This document shows positions 11,678 to 23,711 of a DNA stretch of 64,000 bases, piece after piece. Origin of the DNA: Ulva prolifera (lineage: Eukaryota; Chlorophyta; Ulvophyceae; Ulvales; Ulvaceae); contig CM041200.1 of assembly GCA_023078555.1 (NCBI GenBank), positions 7,107,361 through 7,171,360 on the forward strand, read 5' to 3'. A program made the translations under genes and the position numbers. Below the pieces are notes generated by a model. That model was not told the DNA's origin. It saw only the letters and a program-made list of their open reading frames with translations, and did no database searches. Positions within the stretch are counted from its first letter, which is position 1; every line of letters starts with the position of its first letter.

Positions 11678-14600
11678 ATGGCTCCCTCAGCGCACGAGCT
11701 CGAATCCGCTGCGGCTGATGCATTCGCATCCATCCACGTCACGGCACGCCGCTCGCGGCGCGGCGACGGCACCGTGCCACGCTCCCGCCCCGGCCTCGCG
11801 AGCCCTGTCAAGCTCCCCCGGGACGGCCCCGGCAGCCCGGACTTCCCCCCCCGCATGCTGCAAGACGTCGTCCTCTCGACCGACTCCCGCAGCTCGAGTG
11901 TTGAGTTCGCTGGTGTGGCCACGGGCGGCGAGAGGGACGCGCCGCCGCCCGGCTTCACCAGCGCGGCGGCGTTTGACACCGGCGGCACCTTCTCAAACCC
12001 CCTTTTTTCGAACCCGCTGTTTGCGGACAGCTCGCTCAGCATCATGGACCTCGACGACGCGTCACTCGCGAGGATCTTTGGCAAGCTGCTGGACCCGGAG
12101 TATCCGAACGCTGGTGCGCTGCTCAGAAGCCCCGAACATCTGCTGGGCCCGAAGTGCGTCAGCTTGTGACTCTGTTGGATTTTGTAACCGAATTTGAGTT
12201 TGACTGGTTTTCGGGTGGAACGCAGCACCGTTTCTGCACAGTCTTGAGTCCCTGCAAGACGCTGTCTGCGCAGCCATAGACGGCTGCCGCATCACTGGCC
12301 CATGCATGGTCTTGCTGCATCCCCCGATGTCTAGCGCCGACGTGCAATGGCGGCACCCACTGCTCCGTTTGCCTGCAGTGTGGTCAGGCTCGTTCCCTCC
12401 GGGCCGTGCGGCTGCGCTGCTTGCCAGCACCTCCGCTTCCGCTTCGGCGGCGGCGCCCCCTGCACCACTCCACCACTTCCCGCTGGACGGCCGCCCCAAT
12501 GACGGCACCCGCGCCCTCATGGCCACGACCCTCGTCTGCCAGCGCTGGCGCCGCATCGTCCGGGCCCGCGTGGTGAAGTACGTCGCCGCGTTTGGCCCGG
12601 GCGCAGACCCCGTGGAGGAGCGCCCCACCGACGCGTCTGCCGCGGCAGAGGATCCGGACGACTCCGAGACCTGGTCCTCAGACGGGGGTTCTGCGGGGTC
12701 CCTCAGCGTGGCTTCCAGGGCCCAGAGCAGCGGCGCGTCGCTCGGGGACCCCCCAGCGCCCGCCGGTGGCGCGCTCCACGGCACCATGGCGGGCGGCCGC
12801 CCGAGGCGGTGGCTGCTGCGCTGCCGTGCACACGTCGTTGTGGCTGCGCTGCGGTCGGACGGCGTGGTGCCCTTTGACCTGCGGTGCCTCGGTGCGCCCT
12901 TGTCCTCCTGCTCCTGTCATCTTGCTCCTGATTCTTCTAGAGAAGATCTTGCTTCTAATTCTGGAAATATCTGAGTCTGCCTAGGGGCACGCGGTGGCGC
13001 TGCATGCAGCCTCTGAGGTTGCAGGAATGTAGCTTTTGCAGGTCAATGCATGAAAATGTGTGGGTCCGAGCTGATTTCACGCATGCATGCAGACCGGCAC
13101 AGTCTCCGCAGCGTGTTTTTGATGATCGCACCCGAGCACGCGCCGGCGGCATGCATGACGGCATACGATGCGCGAGCGCTGTCAGGGTGCTCTAGCCTGA
13201 CCTCGCTCACCCTGCCCGCGTCCCCACCCCCCTCAATTGGCTGGAACCTTCTCGGAAGCTTCCCCCTCCTCGCCCACTTTGACTTCGTCGCTACTGCTAC
13301 TGCTCCGCTAAATGTGGGAGGCAGCCTGCGCCTCAGCACAGGCAGCACACGCAGCGTGCACTCCCGCACCTCCTCCGTCACGGTCCCCTCTGCCGTGGCC
13401 CCCTCCGCCGCGCTGGCCCTCCCGATGTCAACCCTGACCTCCCTTGCCCACGTCGCCGCACCCTGGGCGTCCCTCGCGGTCGTATCCAGCAACACGCGCA
13501 AAACCCTGACGTCCCTTCGTCTTCGACGCGGCGGCCCCGTCAATCCCGACGCGCTCGCGCCTATCGCCTCGATGACCACCCTCCGCGCCCTCGACCTCTC
13601 AACGCCGCTGCGCTGGTCTGTGGACACGCCGGGCGCGCTCCCCAAGGGTTCCGACGCCGACACCGTGCAGCTCCCGGCCGCCGGCTTTTCTCCGCTCGCC
13701 GCGTTGCATCACAGTCTGCGCAGCCTCTGCCTGTCCGGTAACTCCCGCGTCGATGCGACCACCCTCGCCACCGTCGTCTCCCTGACGGCCCTCACAGCGC
13801 TGGACCTCTCTGTGTGCCGGCGTGTGGACAACGCCGCTGTCGAGTGTCTACCGGCGCTCTCCCGCCTGGAGACCCTCGACCTCGCGTGGTGCACCGGCGT
13901 CGGGTCCCCAGGCGCCGTCCACCTCGGCGCGCTGCGCACACTGCGTGCTCTGGACATGACCGGCTGCGTCACACTCGACGACATCGGCGCGTTTGCGCTT
14001 GCGGGGCTGACTCGCCTCACACGCCTCGGGCTCCGCGGCTGCCCCCGCATCGGCTATCCCGCGATGCAGTCCTTCGGTGACTACCTCGCGCCGAAGCTCA
14101 TGCATGTGGAGCTCAGCTCGGACACGGACGCCGGGGCGGGCCTGTTCTCGATGCTCACGCCACGCGCCGGCAACGGCGGCCGCGTCGCGCCCCTCACCCA
14201 CCTCGCCCTCCGCGGCTTCCGCGCCGTACCGGACTCGGCGTTCCGCCCCCTCAGCCTCCTTCGCGCCGTGCGCGCGCTCACCCTGGACTGCTGCCCGGAG
14301 GCCGGGGAGGGCGCCGTCGAGGCGATCGCCCCTCTCACCACCCTCACCCGCCTCGTCCTCCGCTTCTGCCCCGGCGTCACCGACGCGAGCCTCAAGCACC
14401 TCTCCGGCATGACGCGGCTACAGGTGCTCAGCCTCCAGGGCTCCAAGAGGCTGTACGGCGGCGGCCTCAAGAACATCGCCGCGCTCGGCGCGCTGTGGAG
14501 CGTCGACCTGCAGCAGTGTCTGTGCCTGGACGCCTGTGGCCTCGGGTGCCTGGCGCCGCTTCGGCGGCTGAGCGTGCTGAATGTCCGGAAGTGCAGCCGC

Positions 14601-14735
14601 ATCGAGGCGAGTGACTTTGCTCACCTGCCGGAGCTGCGCGCGCTGGAGCACCTCGTGATTGCGGGCCTGGAGGCGCGGGAGGCTCAGGCCGTGCGGGATC
14701 ACGGCTTCAAAGTCATCGAGCCTGCTGGCAAGTAG
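11678..14735 (+). CDS. F-box/leucine-rich-repeat protein
   Basis: Likely the substrate-recognition subunit of an SCF ubiquitin ligase. Three exons, 11678-12153, 12242-12891 and 13093-14735 (stop TAG), agree in phase (2 then 1) and give about 922 residues. The start MAPSAHELESAA is the first ATG in good context; an in-frame ATG at 11534 is an alternative. An F-box-like first helix (MDLDDASLARIFGKLL) sits near residue 123. The typical second half (TTLVCQRWRRIV) sits near residue 255, so the motif appears split by an insertion of about 110 residues. From about residue 390 to the end there are some fifteen AMN1/FBXL-type leucine-rich repeats, for example ALTALDLSVCRRVDNAAVE. The target protein is unknown. 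The exon 3 acceptor is the palindromic GCATGCATGCAG. Confidence 0.8.
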
Positions 14736-17700
14736 AAGGCCAAGTAGCAGTACAAGCCACTCGCGCAAGAGCTGCGAGTTTTGCGTCCCTGGTGAGAGTA
14801 GGGATGCCCGATAGGCTTGTGAAACTGTGTATTTGCAGGGGCTGTCAGGGGGTGTGACCACATGAACCCGGGCATGTGCTGCAGCAGGCACAGGGTGCTC
14901 GGATGGTGGTAGGATATGCGTACAGGCGTGAGGTGCAGTGTGGCTGGAGTGCAATGCGGTGGGTGCGGGGTGTCAGTCTCAAGGTGCTCCACAATGGGGC
15001 TACATGCATGTGCGCGGCACAAGCGATTGGGTGGGCTGGTGTGGGGGCTGGGAGCCGGTGTGCGGCTCCCTTGTGGCCCGACCGTGCTGTGTGCTGTGTG
15101 CTGGGCCGGCGCGGCTTGGGGAGTCCCTGGCAGTGCCTCTGTATCCTTGCACCTTCTGCAGATGGGCCCAGCCGGTTTGGATGATCTCTGTTGTGAGATT
15201 GTGTGCCTGTGAATCGTGAATAGTTGGGAGTATGCGCTGTGGGGGAGCGTAGCCAAATTGTTATGAACCCGTTCGACAAGGTTTAGATGCCGTCAGCAGC
15301 AGAGGAGCAGGGTCAGGTGCTTTCCGTGGCTTGCCTGGTGCTGGATACGGGCGCTGGTACCACGTAATTCTACATGTCGCCCAGAGCTGGTGTTTCTGGT
15401 TCCGTCCATATGCTAGGTGGGTTGTCGGATCGGGTGTATTTGCCTGGAACATCAAACTGTCTATCTTCATGTTCTCATGTCATGTCGAGCTCATGTCACC
15501 TGCACCTTGGCACAGGTCCAGGCTCGTGTCTGTACGTGGTGTTTGCCTGTGGTGGCCGTCGCAGCATCGTGTTTGCAGCATTATGCATGCATTGGTCAGC
15601 ATCACACATACCTGGGATAGTATAGGGGTATGGTCTGGGATACAAAGTGAATGCAAACACACGGCAGCGCCAGCGTGGCGGTAATGTCAGATACACAGCT
15701 ACTTCGTGAGGACAGGTGTATTTCGCAGCTGTATGGCCCGCTGCAGGAATCTCTCTGCTGGGCAGTTCCGACATTGCCCTCCAGGTTCTGTGCAATGGCA
15801 TACGCAGATAGCAGAGGTTGCAGCCGTGCGACAGGTCATCATACTGCGGGAAATATGTACGGACGTAGGTATGCTTGCGAAGCCACTGATTGGGATTCAT
15901 GAACAGCTCCTAAATCCAGGGCCGAATGAGGCGCCCAAGCGCATACATGTGTTACTGTCTGGTGACCTACGTCCGCCCAGGCATACAAGAGTGTCGCGCA
16001 AGGAACTTTACAGTCCTAGGATGTGATCGTTCATAGGAAAAACGCCTTGTTTACTTGTGATGGAGCTCTGGATAGTAGCCATCTGCCTTGACATGGTGTG
16101 AATCATGCAGGCATCACATGACATGGCTTGCACAGAGTGGCTGCGCATAGCTTCTCTCACATAGCTGAAGGGCATGTATGACGTCGAACAGAAACACTGC
16201 GCCAGAGCCTGCGTATGGGAGGCGGGCAAGTGCAGAAACACATAGACATGTGCACTGCTGCAGCAACTGTAGAATGAATCTCAATGGAACTGCACAGAGC
16301 AGGCATGAACAGCTCCAAATTCAATAAAACGGCATTGTGTCGCGTGTGAAAGAGCACGCTTGTGACGGAATTTTAACAAAGCGGCGATACTGATTCCGTT
16401 ATGCAGAGCATCTCGGCCACCGGCAAGTGGCAACTGCTGCGTCAATGGGGCGCATATGCCTCGGATAATCTACTACTGCATTCTAAGCTCGCAAGAATGA
16501 GACATCAATATAATACATTAAGAAGATGGAATATTGCGATGTGCCGCAGATCTTCTGCGCTCTCATTGATTTCTTTGATTGCGGGGTGCGACCGCTTGTG
16601 CCCATGTACTCGCAGTCAGACTTGAGTTGCTCGGCATCCTCGAAGAGTAAAATGACTCTCCGTTGTGTGTTCGTAAGCATCGCTGCTCCTGCACCAACAC
16701 CCAGGTGTTCACACAACTTCAAAGTCGGTAGCCACGAGAGCACGACACTGAGCCAGTACGGCGCGCAGCTGATTCTTGGCCAAGGATCATGCCATCGTAC
16801 ATGGCATATCACAAAAGCGCGCATGCTGCAGGTGGACAAACGCTCGAAACGGCATACCTGCCAGAACCTGCCCCATACTTCTGCTTGTTTACCCTCGTTC
16901 TCGTCCACTTCGCAGAAAGCCCAGATCTCCGATCCCATGCCGAGAGATCCACGTAGTGATAATTGCATGTTCCGGATTTTCAGACTCGTTACAGCATCAG
17001 CCGTGGAGTCGTCGGAGTTCTTGCTGAAGCCCGACCTCGACGTGTGACACGACTCGGACCGACGATCGTTGTTTGAGTTGCCCCTCCTCGCTCCTCGTGA
17101 TCGAAGTCTTCCATGTCCTACATACCACCTCATGGGTAATGCAAGGCGTTTCAGCTTTGGCAAGTGATGCTTACTGCCCCGACACAACGTGCGTCGTGTA
17201 CAACATGGCACTGCGAGCATAGTGTTCTGAAAGCCGAGACAGCAAAGACACTGAATCATATACGTATCTACATCATGTACAACGTTATATGCAACAAATC
17301 CGTGAAGCGGACGCGTCATGGTGATGCCGGTTTTGGCACGGTCGCTGCTACTGCACAGAACAAGCGCTGAAGGACTCAGCGAGCGCACCGGAAGTCATCT
17401 TGATGAGAAACTGTAGTTACGTGAAGGTACTACTTGCTAGAGCAAAGGTCCGAGCTTGATCGGAAGTGTATATGCTGACAAGCGGTACGCGATGCAGGGA
17501 ACAGTCCATGTATTTCAGCCGGTGACATATGGGCAATGATAGCATATATGCACTTTATCAAGTCTTCTCGTGCATTGCAGCGCTGCTCCCGAGCGTGAAA
17601 ACATTCGTATGCACCCTGCCGCGGAACAGCGCGGTAAACGCGTAGCCTGTCTGGAAACCGCCTGCTGAGTAGCCTGTTCGGGTCGAACACGAAACGGACG

Positions 17701-18366
17701 TCGCCGCGCGCATGAGAAGGACATCAATTGGCATGGTCATGCAGCCACAGCTCGCATGGGTAGTCCACACTGGGGACCTGCAGCTCCGCGCTTTCTTGCA
17801 CAGGTAGAGAAGGGTCGATTCCGAGTGGCACACAAACCCTCTGCGCGCTCCTGCGAACCCCTCGCGACATTGTAACATGTGATGCCCATGAGGTTGCATC
17901 ACGCATTGAAAAAACGTCGATTGTCGGCAGCGACGAAACTAGACATGTGGCTCCAATGCATGCAGCCCGTAGCCACGGTACACGTGTCATCGGAGCAGGG
18001 ATGATGACGGTGAACCTCCGAGACCCCACTTTCAAAAAGAGTGAAGATCTAGTGCCAGCGCACCATCTGGCCCTGGACATGACATGGCGCACAGGAGGCG
18101 CCTGTGTTCAGAATGTCAGGCGCGATGCCCATGACAGGATGCCGCACCTGCAGCTGCAGCCCGCAGACACCGACGCTTCACATCGCATTGATGCAACTTG
18201 CCACCCGCCACGCAGACGCAAGCGGAGACACCCCCCAGTGTAGACTGCGCCCCGCGACATCCAGAGCCCGGCCGGCTTCACCGGGGGCATAGCGGCGACT
18301 GTGCGAGCGGCCGGGCAGCCTGTATTGCAGCAGCAGAGGCCTCCGCAGCTGAGCTGAGCGGAGGTG
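14736..18366. other. Intergenic, mostly featureless
   Basis: Between the convergent 3' ends of the F-box gene and the Vms1 gene. The GC content is lower than in the genes. The largest open frame is minus strand 16483-17388 (301 codons); see the separate entry. I saw no RNA gene or obvious repeat. Confidence 0.5.
16483..17388 (-). CDS. Orphan open frame of 301 codons, doubtful
   Basis: An unbroken minus-strand frame in moderately AT-rich DNA, where a 300-codon frame is less likely by chance than in the GC-rich parts. It shows no recognisable domain, and its composition (many Cys, Arg and Ser, no clear hydrophobic core pattern) is not reassuring. A 173-codon frame overlaps it on the plus strand. 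It could be a lineage-specific gene, part of an old mobile element, or chance. I lean towards non-coding. Confidence 0.2.
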   Translation of the reverse strand: MRSLSPSALVLCSSSDRAKTGITMTRPLHGFVAYNVVHDVDTYMIQCLCCLGFQNTMLAVPCCTRRTLCRGSKHHLPKLKRLALPMRWYVGHGRLRSRGARRGNSNNDRRSESCHTSRSGFSKNSDDSTADAVTSLKIRNMQLSLRGSLGMGSEIWAFCEVDENEGKQAEVWGRFWQVCRFERLSTCSMRAFVICHVRWHDPWPRISCAPYWLSVVLSWLPTLKLCEHLGVGAGAAMLTNTQRRVILLFEDAEQLKSDCEYMGTSGRTPQSKKSMRAQKICGTSQYSIFLMYYIDVSFLRA

Positions 18367-21300
18367 TCACCATAGCTGCTGCTGTGCGGTGGCGGCCTGC
18401 AGGGCGCGGGCGCGGGCCTCTGCGGCCGCGGCCATGCGCTCCCGCCTCGCCGCCACCGACGCGTCCGCCCCGCGGCTCACCGCCCCCGTCGCCCCAGGCT
18501 TTGCAGCCCCCTTGCTCGCCGCCTTCTTCCGCCTGCAAAGTAATCGGCTTGCGAGCCCCGCACGCATCCGATCGATGACTAACAGCCCGATACACGATTA
18601 TTCCCCACCGGTCCCACTTGCCTTCGCCATGCATGGCATGCCTGGTGCATGACACCCACGTGCATGAGCCATTCAACAGCAGAGCAGCGATGGAGGATTA
18701 GGCAATCAACACAATGTCTTCACCTAGCTGAATTCGGAATACATGTGTGAGAGAAAATGTGGCGAAGCGCAGCACAGCGCAGAGCAGAGGGGGGCGCACG
18801 CGGCCATCGTCGCCTCGACCTCCTGCAGGGCGCGCGCCACCTCCTCAGGGTCCGCCGCCGCCGCAGCTGCGGCTTCGCGGTCGCGCTCCGCTTCCTTCTT
18901 GGCTGCGGCGGCCGCGGCCTTCTTAGCCTTCTCTCGCGCCTTCTGCCGCGCCCGCTTCTCTGCTTTTGCAGCCTGCAGAGCAGCGACGCATCGTCTCGGT
19001 GACACTGCCTTTAAACCCATTTCCCTTGCCTTCACCTCAAGGTCGACGACCCCGTAGTAGCATTGAAGACAAGTGGCATCCGAAACGACATCCTGCGCGA
19101 TGACAGCCAGACAGCATATTCGAAAGCGCTCCAGAGAGGTTGGGCAGCCACCCGTGCCACCCCGGACTCGCATGCGTGTGCATGGCCCAGGCGATGCTGC
19201 CTGCGGCTAGGTCCTTGTGAAACAAGTCCACAGCCCACACAGTGACGTGCTAGCAGGAACACAAAAGTGTGGTCCATGAGCTCACCTTCGCCTTGGCTTC
19301 AGCCAGTGCTTCCTCAGACACCTCCTCCACAGGCTCCGCCCAGATGCCCACACGGCCAACCCCGGCCTGCACTTGTGGCGGCTCCAGCTGAGCCGCAGCT
19401 GCCCCCCCTGCTTGTTCCGCAACCCCTGCGCCCGCCTCCACCTCCGCCACTCCCGCAGCAGCCGGAGGCTGCGCCGGCCCGGCGACGTCATCCGCGGCCG
19501 CGAGCCGCAGCACCGCCCGCCGCAGCTCCCGGAATGTCGGCCGGGCCGTCGGGAACGGCACGCGGCGCAACCGCGCGTCGCGGCGGCCGACCCCGGCGGC
19601 TGCGAGCCCGTCCGCCACCGGCGCCGCCGACGCTCCGGGCGCATTGACGAAGACCGCGTTGGCCGCGGCGAGCCGCGGCGCCCACGCGGTGAGGATGGCG
19701 GCGACGTCACGGGTGAGCGCGGCCTCATTGTAGCGGCGCAGCGCGGAACCGGCGCTGTTCGCGACCTTGCCGGTACGGTCCTGGTTCGTCTGGCGGCCAC
19801 CCTGGCCCGCCCGCGTGACATACCTGCGAGGGAAAAGGGCGTTTTGCCCCGAAGCGTTGGTTCAGCCTACGTGGGCGCCATGGAGAGTGCAACAGGCCCG
19901 GTGGATTTCTGTGCATGTGCCGCATTGTGTTGGACCATCCGACTGGCAACTTCACCCCGACGCCGTATCCAAAGCTAATCGAAGGTAATATCAGCTGGTC
20001 GGGGCAGCCTCAAACGCACACCACCGGACCATGGATGACTGCTTGGGAGTCTATGTCAAAAGTGACGACCATACACAAACCTGTGAAAAGTCTGTGACCA
20101 GTTCTGCTTACGTCCAGCATTCTGTATCCTGGTGCTTGCTCGCAGGTCAGGCACCTCGAAGCTCGAGTGCCTTATTATTTCATGCACAGTTGCCGACATT
20201 CACAAGTGTGTGGCTGCTGGCCGATTGGATATGCCTCTGGTAAGGCGGACCGCTGTTATGATCATGGACTGCTGTGCCGAAATAGCATGTAGATGGGACA
20301 GGGATCAGGCCTGGTGAGTGCAGTACAGACGACCATGGCATCGTGCAGTGGTATCACAGAGGATATGTGATGCAGGCAGGACGTGTGATGCCGACACACA
20401 CAAAGCAGGTTTGAAGCTCACCTGTGGAGAGTCTTGTGCTCGAGTGCAACCGGCCACTCGCCAGTTCGAGACACGTTGACTGCACGGATCAGAGGGCACT
20501 TGGATGCACCGGAGCGCATGTCAAAGATGCCAGCGGCAAAGTGGCCTCCGCTGCTGAGGATCACAGCCCATGTTCTGTGTTCTGTTGCGATGCTGCGCAG
20601 CTGGGTGCGGCGCTCTGAGCTGGAGGGCAGGGAGCCCTGGAGCATGCCTGGGGTATCCTGAAAAAGGACACAGTTCCAGACGGAGAACTGGTCACCTGTG
20701 GCGGGACCCTCAGATTTCTGCTCAAATACTGTCTTCGGCTCCCGGGATAATGCACCGTTGTGTCTTTTATCTGGATTGTCCGTGTCCGAGTCTGCAGAGC
20801 AAGCTCAGGAGAGTGACTGTCAGGAAGAGTGACTTTCAGGAGACCCAGCAAGAAATTTGAGAGCAGCCATCGAGTACGGGAATTATGCGAGGATGGCAGC
20901 CCCTTGACGATGGCTCGTGCGGCCTCTCTAATGATGTGGTTACTCAAGCCGTCGTGCAATGGGTACCGCACACCTGAGCCCGAAATAGAAGACACGCCAT
21001 CATCTATCAAACGAGCTGCGTCTTCCTCAGACAACACTGATAGTCCTCTCAGCTTCCGCCTGACGTTCAACCGATGCCAATCGGACTTGAAGTGCGAGCG
21101 CTGCTCGTCCAAGGCCGCGAAGGTTACACCACAAACGAGGCACGTCCTCCCTTTCTGCCCCTCGGCCGAACAGGTCATGCTATCCAGCTCTCCTACAGAC
21201 TTGATAACATTCCTGCAGCACGCTGTCGGGTTTCCCGCCACTGCTCACATGGCCCTCTCCCAATGGCCAGTACTGAAGCTCGACGTACTCCTCTGTGAGA

Positions 21301-21389
21301 TCGCTGCTAGCGTTCAGATCCGTTGCGTCACCGACTCGCAGCCTATCAAGGAACTGCGGTTCGAGACAAAATATATTTCGAGGCGCCAT
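18367..21389 (-). CDS. VMS1: ANKZF1/Vms1-type peptidyl-tRNA hydrolase
   Basis: In ribosome quality control Vms1/ANKZF1 releases nascent chains from the tRNA on stalled 60S subunits. Six minus-strand exons (21289-21389, 20974-21212, 20422-20647, 19286-19823, 18800-18972, 18367-18532) agree in phase throughout and give 480 residues. The N terminus MAPRNIFCLEPQFLDRL fits the plant family. A C2H2 finger has C58, C61, H74 and H80. The VLRF1 domain follows, with the loop TRAGQGGRQTNQDRTGK; Gln200 is the expected catalytic residue, equivalent to the Gln of eRF1 GGQ. RVPFPTARPTF is the conserved end of the domain. A charged coiled coil in exon 5 precedes a textbook VCP-interacting motif at residues 456-466 (R-x5-AA-x2-R). 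Ankyrin repeats, present in ANKZF1, are absent, so the protein is short for the family (yeast about 630). Intron 5 begins GTGCGCCCCCC. Confidence 0.92.
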
Positions 21390-23104
21390 GCTGTTATGAC
21401 AACTCTACCGTTCACTACCCCGCACGCAGATTCACCAATGTGTGTGTATCGTGATAATCTCGTTCACCTGCAGTCAAAGTTGTAATATGCCACCACAGTG
21501 CTGTCTGATATATGATTGAAGGATGATGCATCGCTGCGTCAAAGGTGGCGCATCGATAACATATCATGGCTAGCGGCGCGCTCGCCCACCTGCATGGAGC
21601 CCCACTGGAAGGCACCGAGCAGCTGAGGGAGAGCCCCTCACGCACGTGCTCCGTAACGTTTGCGAGGGTCCCCTCACTCCGCACACCAAAAAAAAGTACA
21701 TCTGACACCCCGGGCAAATTGAAAAGTCAGAGCGGGTACTCCGATGTGAACTTTAGAGTGACAGCCTGACAGCCCGGGACAAACAAAAATATTGTGTACA
21801 CCCCTGGCTCCGTTGCCATTGCAGGCCACTTACACTGCTCCATCAAAGATCTCATCGTTTCTACGCTCGCACACGACATGCTCCACATCCGCAACCCCCG
21901 CAGTCATACACTTCTTGCCCGATACACCCCGGCAGCAATGTCCAGAAAGAGCCAAGGACTCATCCTGCTCGGGCAAGGACCGATCCCAACGGAAGCAGCA
22001 GCTGCAAACTCTCGTGCAAAGGACTCAACGCAGCAGGACCTAGTAACCTTCCACGACCGGCACCAGCTGCTCAGCAGCCTCCGGAATGCATGGCAGCTTT
22101 CTCACCCACTCCGCCCCCTCTACCGCGCGGCTTCAACCTGTGCAACAACAGCCCTGGGTGTCTGCGGCAGCTGCTGCACCATACTCATTCCGTGACCCAT
22201 GCCACTGAGTGGCTACACGGAACGCCCCTCAGGCAACCACCACAGGTCGGCTGCCCGAGATGCCACTATGCCTGCAACTGCAACCGAAACGGCACATGCA
22301 TTTTGCCCAGACTATTCCTGGCATGCATTGCCAACCGCTCGTCCCCCCTTCGTCGCCAGGACCCCTACCCAATGCATAGCAGCGCCGCCTTCAAGAGTCT
22401 TCACCGACACTGAATCGGCGATGCATCGCTGATGACATATCTGCTTGAACACGGATGAAGGAGCTCCCCGCAGAACTCGCATGCATGCCTAGATCACAGC
22501 ATGCTCTTCTGCTGCCATCCGGCTCCGCACTGGCAGCATCGTGCTGGCGCGCGGCAGAGCCCCACCCGGAGCCCCAATCCGAGCCCCCCGCGGCAGCCTG
22601 CCCCCTTCACAGCCCCCTGCTCTCTCCCAAGAGGCTGTGCTGGCCTGCACACACACACACACACATGCAGTGGCGAGGGGCGCCACCGCTCATGAGGTCC
22701 GCAACGCCGGTGTCACCTTGAATGTTCCACGGCAGCCAGCACGCAGCACACAGCACGCCTGCCGCAGCGCTCCCAGCATGCGCACCGGCGGTGCACCTTC
22801 ACGCCGGTGTCCGCATGGTGGGGCGGCTGAGTCACATGCAGCTCACGATGGAGGTAGTCGAGTGGTGGACGCTCATGCGTCACCGCTGCCTCACCGCAGC
22901 AGCCGCATACCTGACACGTGGCGCGCGCGTGCGCACACGCATGCGGACCCCGCAGCCGGTGCACGCACCACCGCATGCCCGTGGCAGCCGCAACCCGACA
23001 CGCTGCGCATGTCTACCCACACGCATGCATGGACTCCTACCCACACGCATGCATGGACTCCACAGCCGCAAGCACGGATGCGCATGGACCACGCCGCCGC
23101 GTCA
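21390..23104. other. Intergenic between Vms1 start and MGDG synthase stop
   Basis: Holds the Vms1 promoter side and the MGDG synthase 3' flank. No exon-like sequence was recognised. A (CA)n run of 16 bases lies at 22648-22665. A 22-23 base tandem unit containing CACACGCATGCATGGACTCC is repeated at 23017-23062. Confidence 0.5.
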
Positions 23105-23680
23105 TCACACTGTCGCAGCGGCCGCAAACTGCTGCTGCTGCCGCAGCTGGCCCTGCTGCGCCGCGCGCTGCGCCGGCGCCGCGACCTCGTGCGTCGCGAG
23201 CGCCGCGAGGTCGCGCACGATCTTGAACAGCGCGTCGGGGCGGCCGAGCGCCTTGGCGCGCGCCGCCATCGCGAGCCGGCCCGCCTCCCCGGCCTCGCTG
23301 AACCAGTCGCCGATGATCGCCGCGATCTTGGTGGGGGAGCGCTCGAAGGCGCCAGCGCCGTTGTCGACGACGTACGGGATGTTGCCCTCCTCCTGGCAGG
23401 GCACGTTGCCGTTGAGGAGGATCGGCAGGCCGCTGATGAGCGCCTCGGCGATCGTGCCCGGGCCTGCACACACAAACACACGCTGAGTGGGTCTGTTTGT
23501 GGCCTGCGGTGCTACCTGCCTCTTCGACTTTGTCCTCGTAACACACAGCACACGATGGTCGACCTTTTATTCTTGGGACCCTGAGGGCTGCCTGCATCCA
23601 CTGATGCCGGTGGCGGTGGTGGTTCCACTTCCGTGCGTGTTCCTGGCGGTGCTACCTGTATCCCGGACGATGTCCTTTTG

Positions 23681-23711
<31 letters not shown>

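Noticed and set aside
22541-23584. Long plus-strand open frame of 347 codons
   Set aside because: It runs antisense through the last MGDG synthase exon and CA/CG-rich repeats; it is a GC-driven shadow with no motif.
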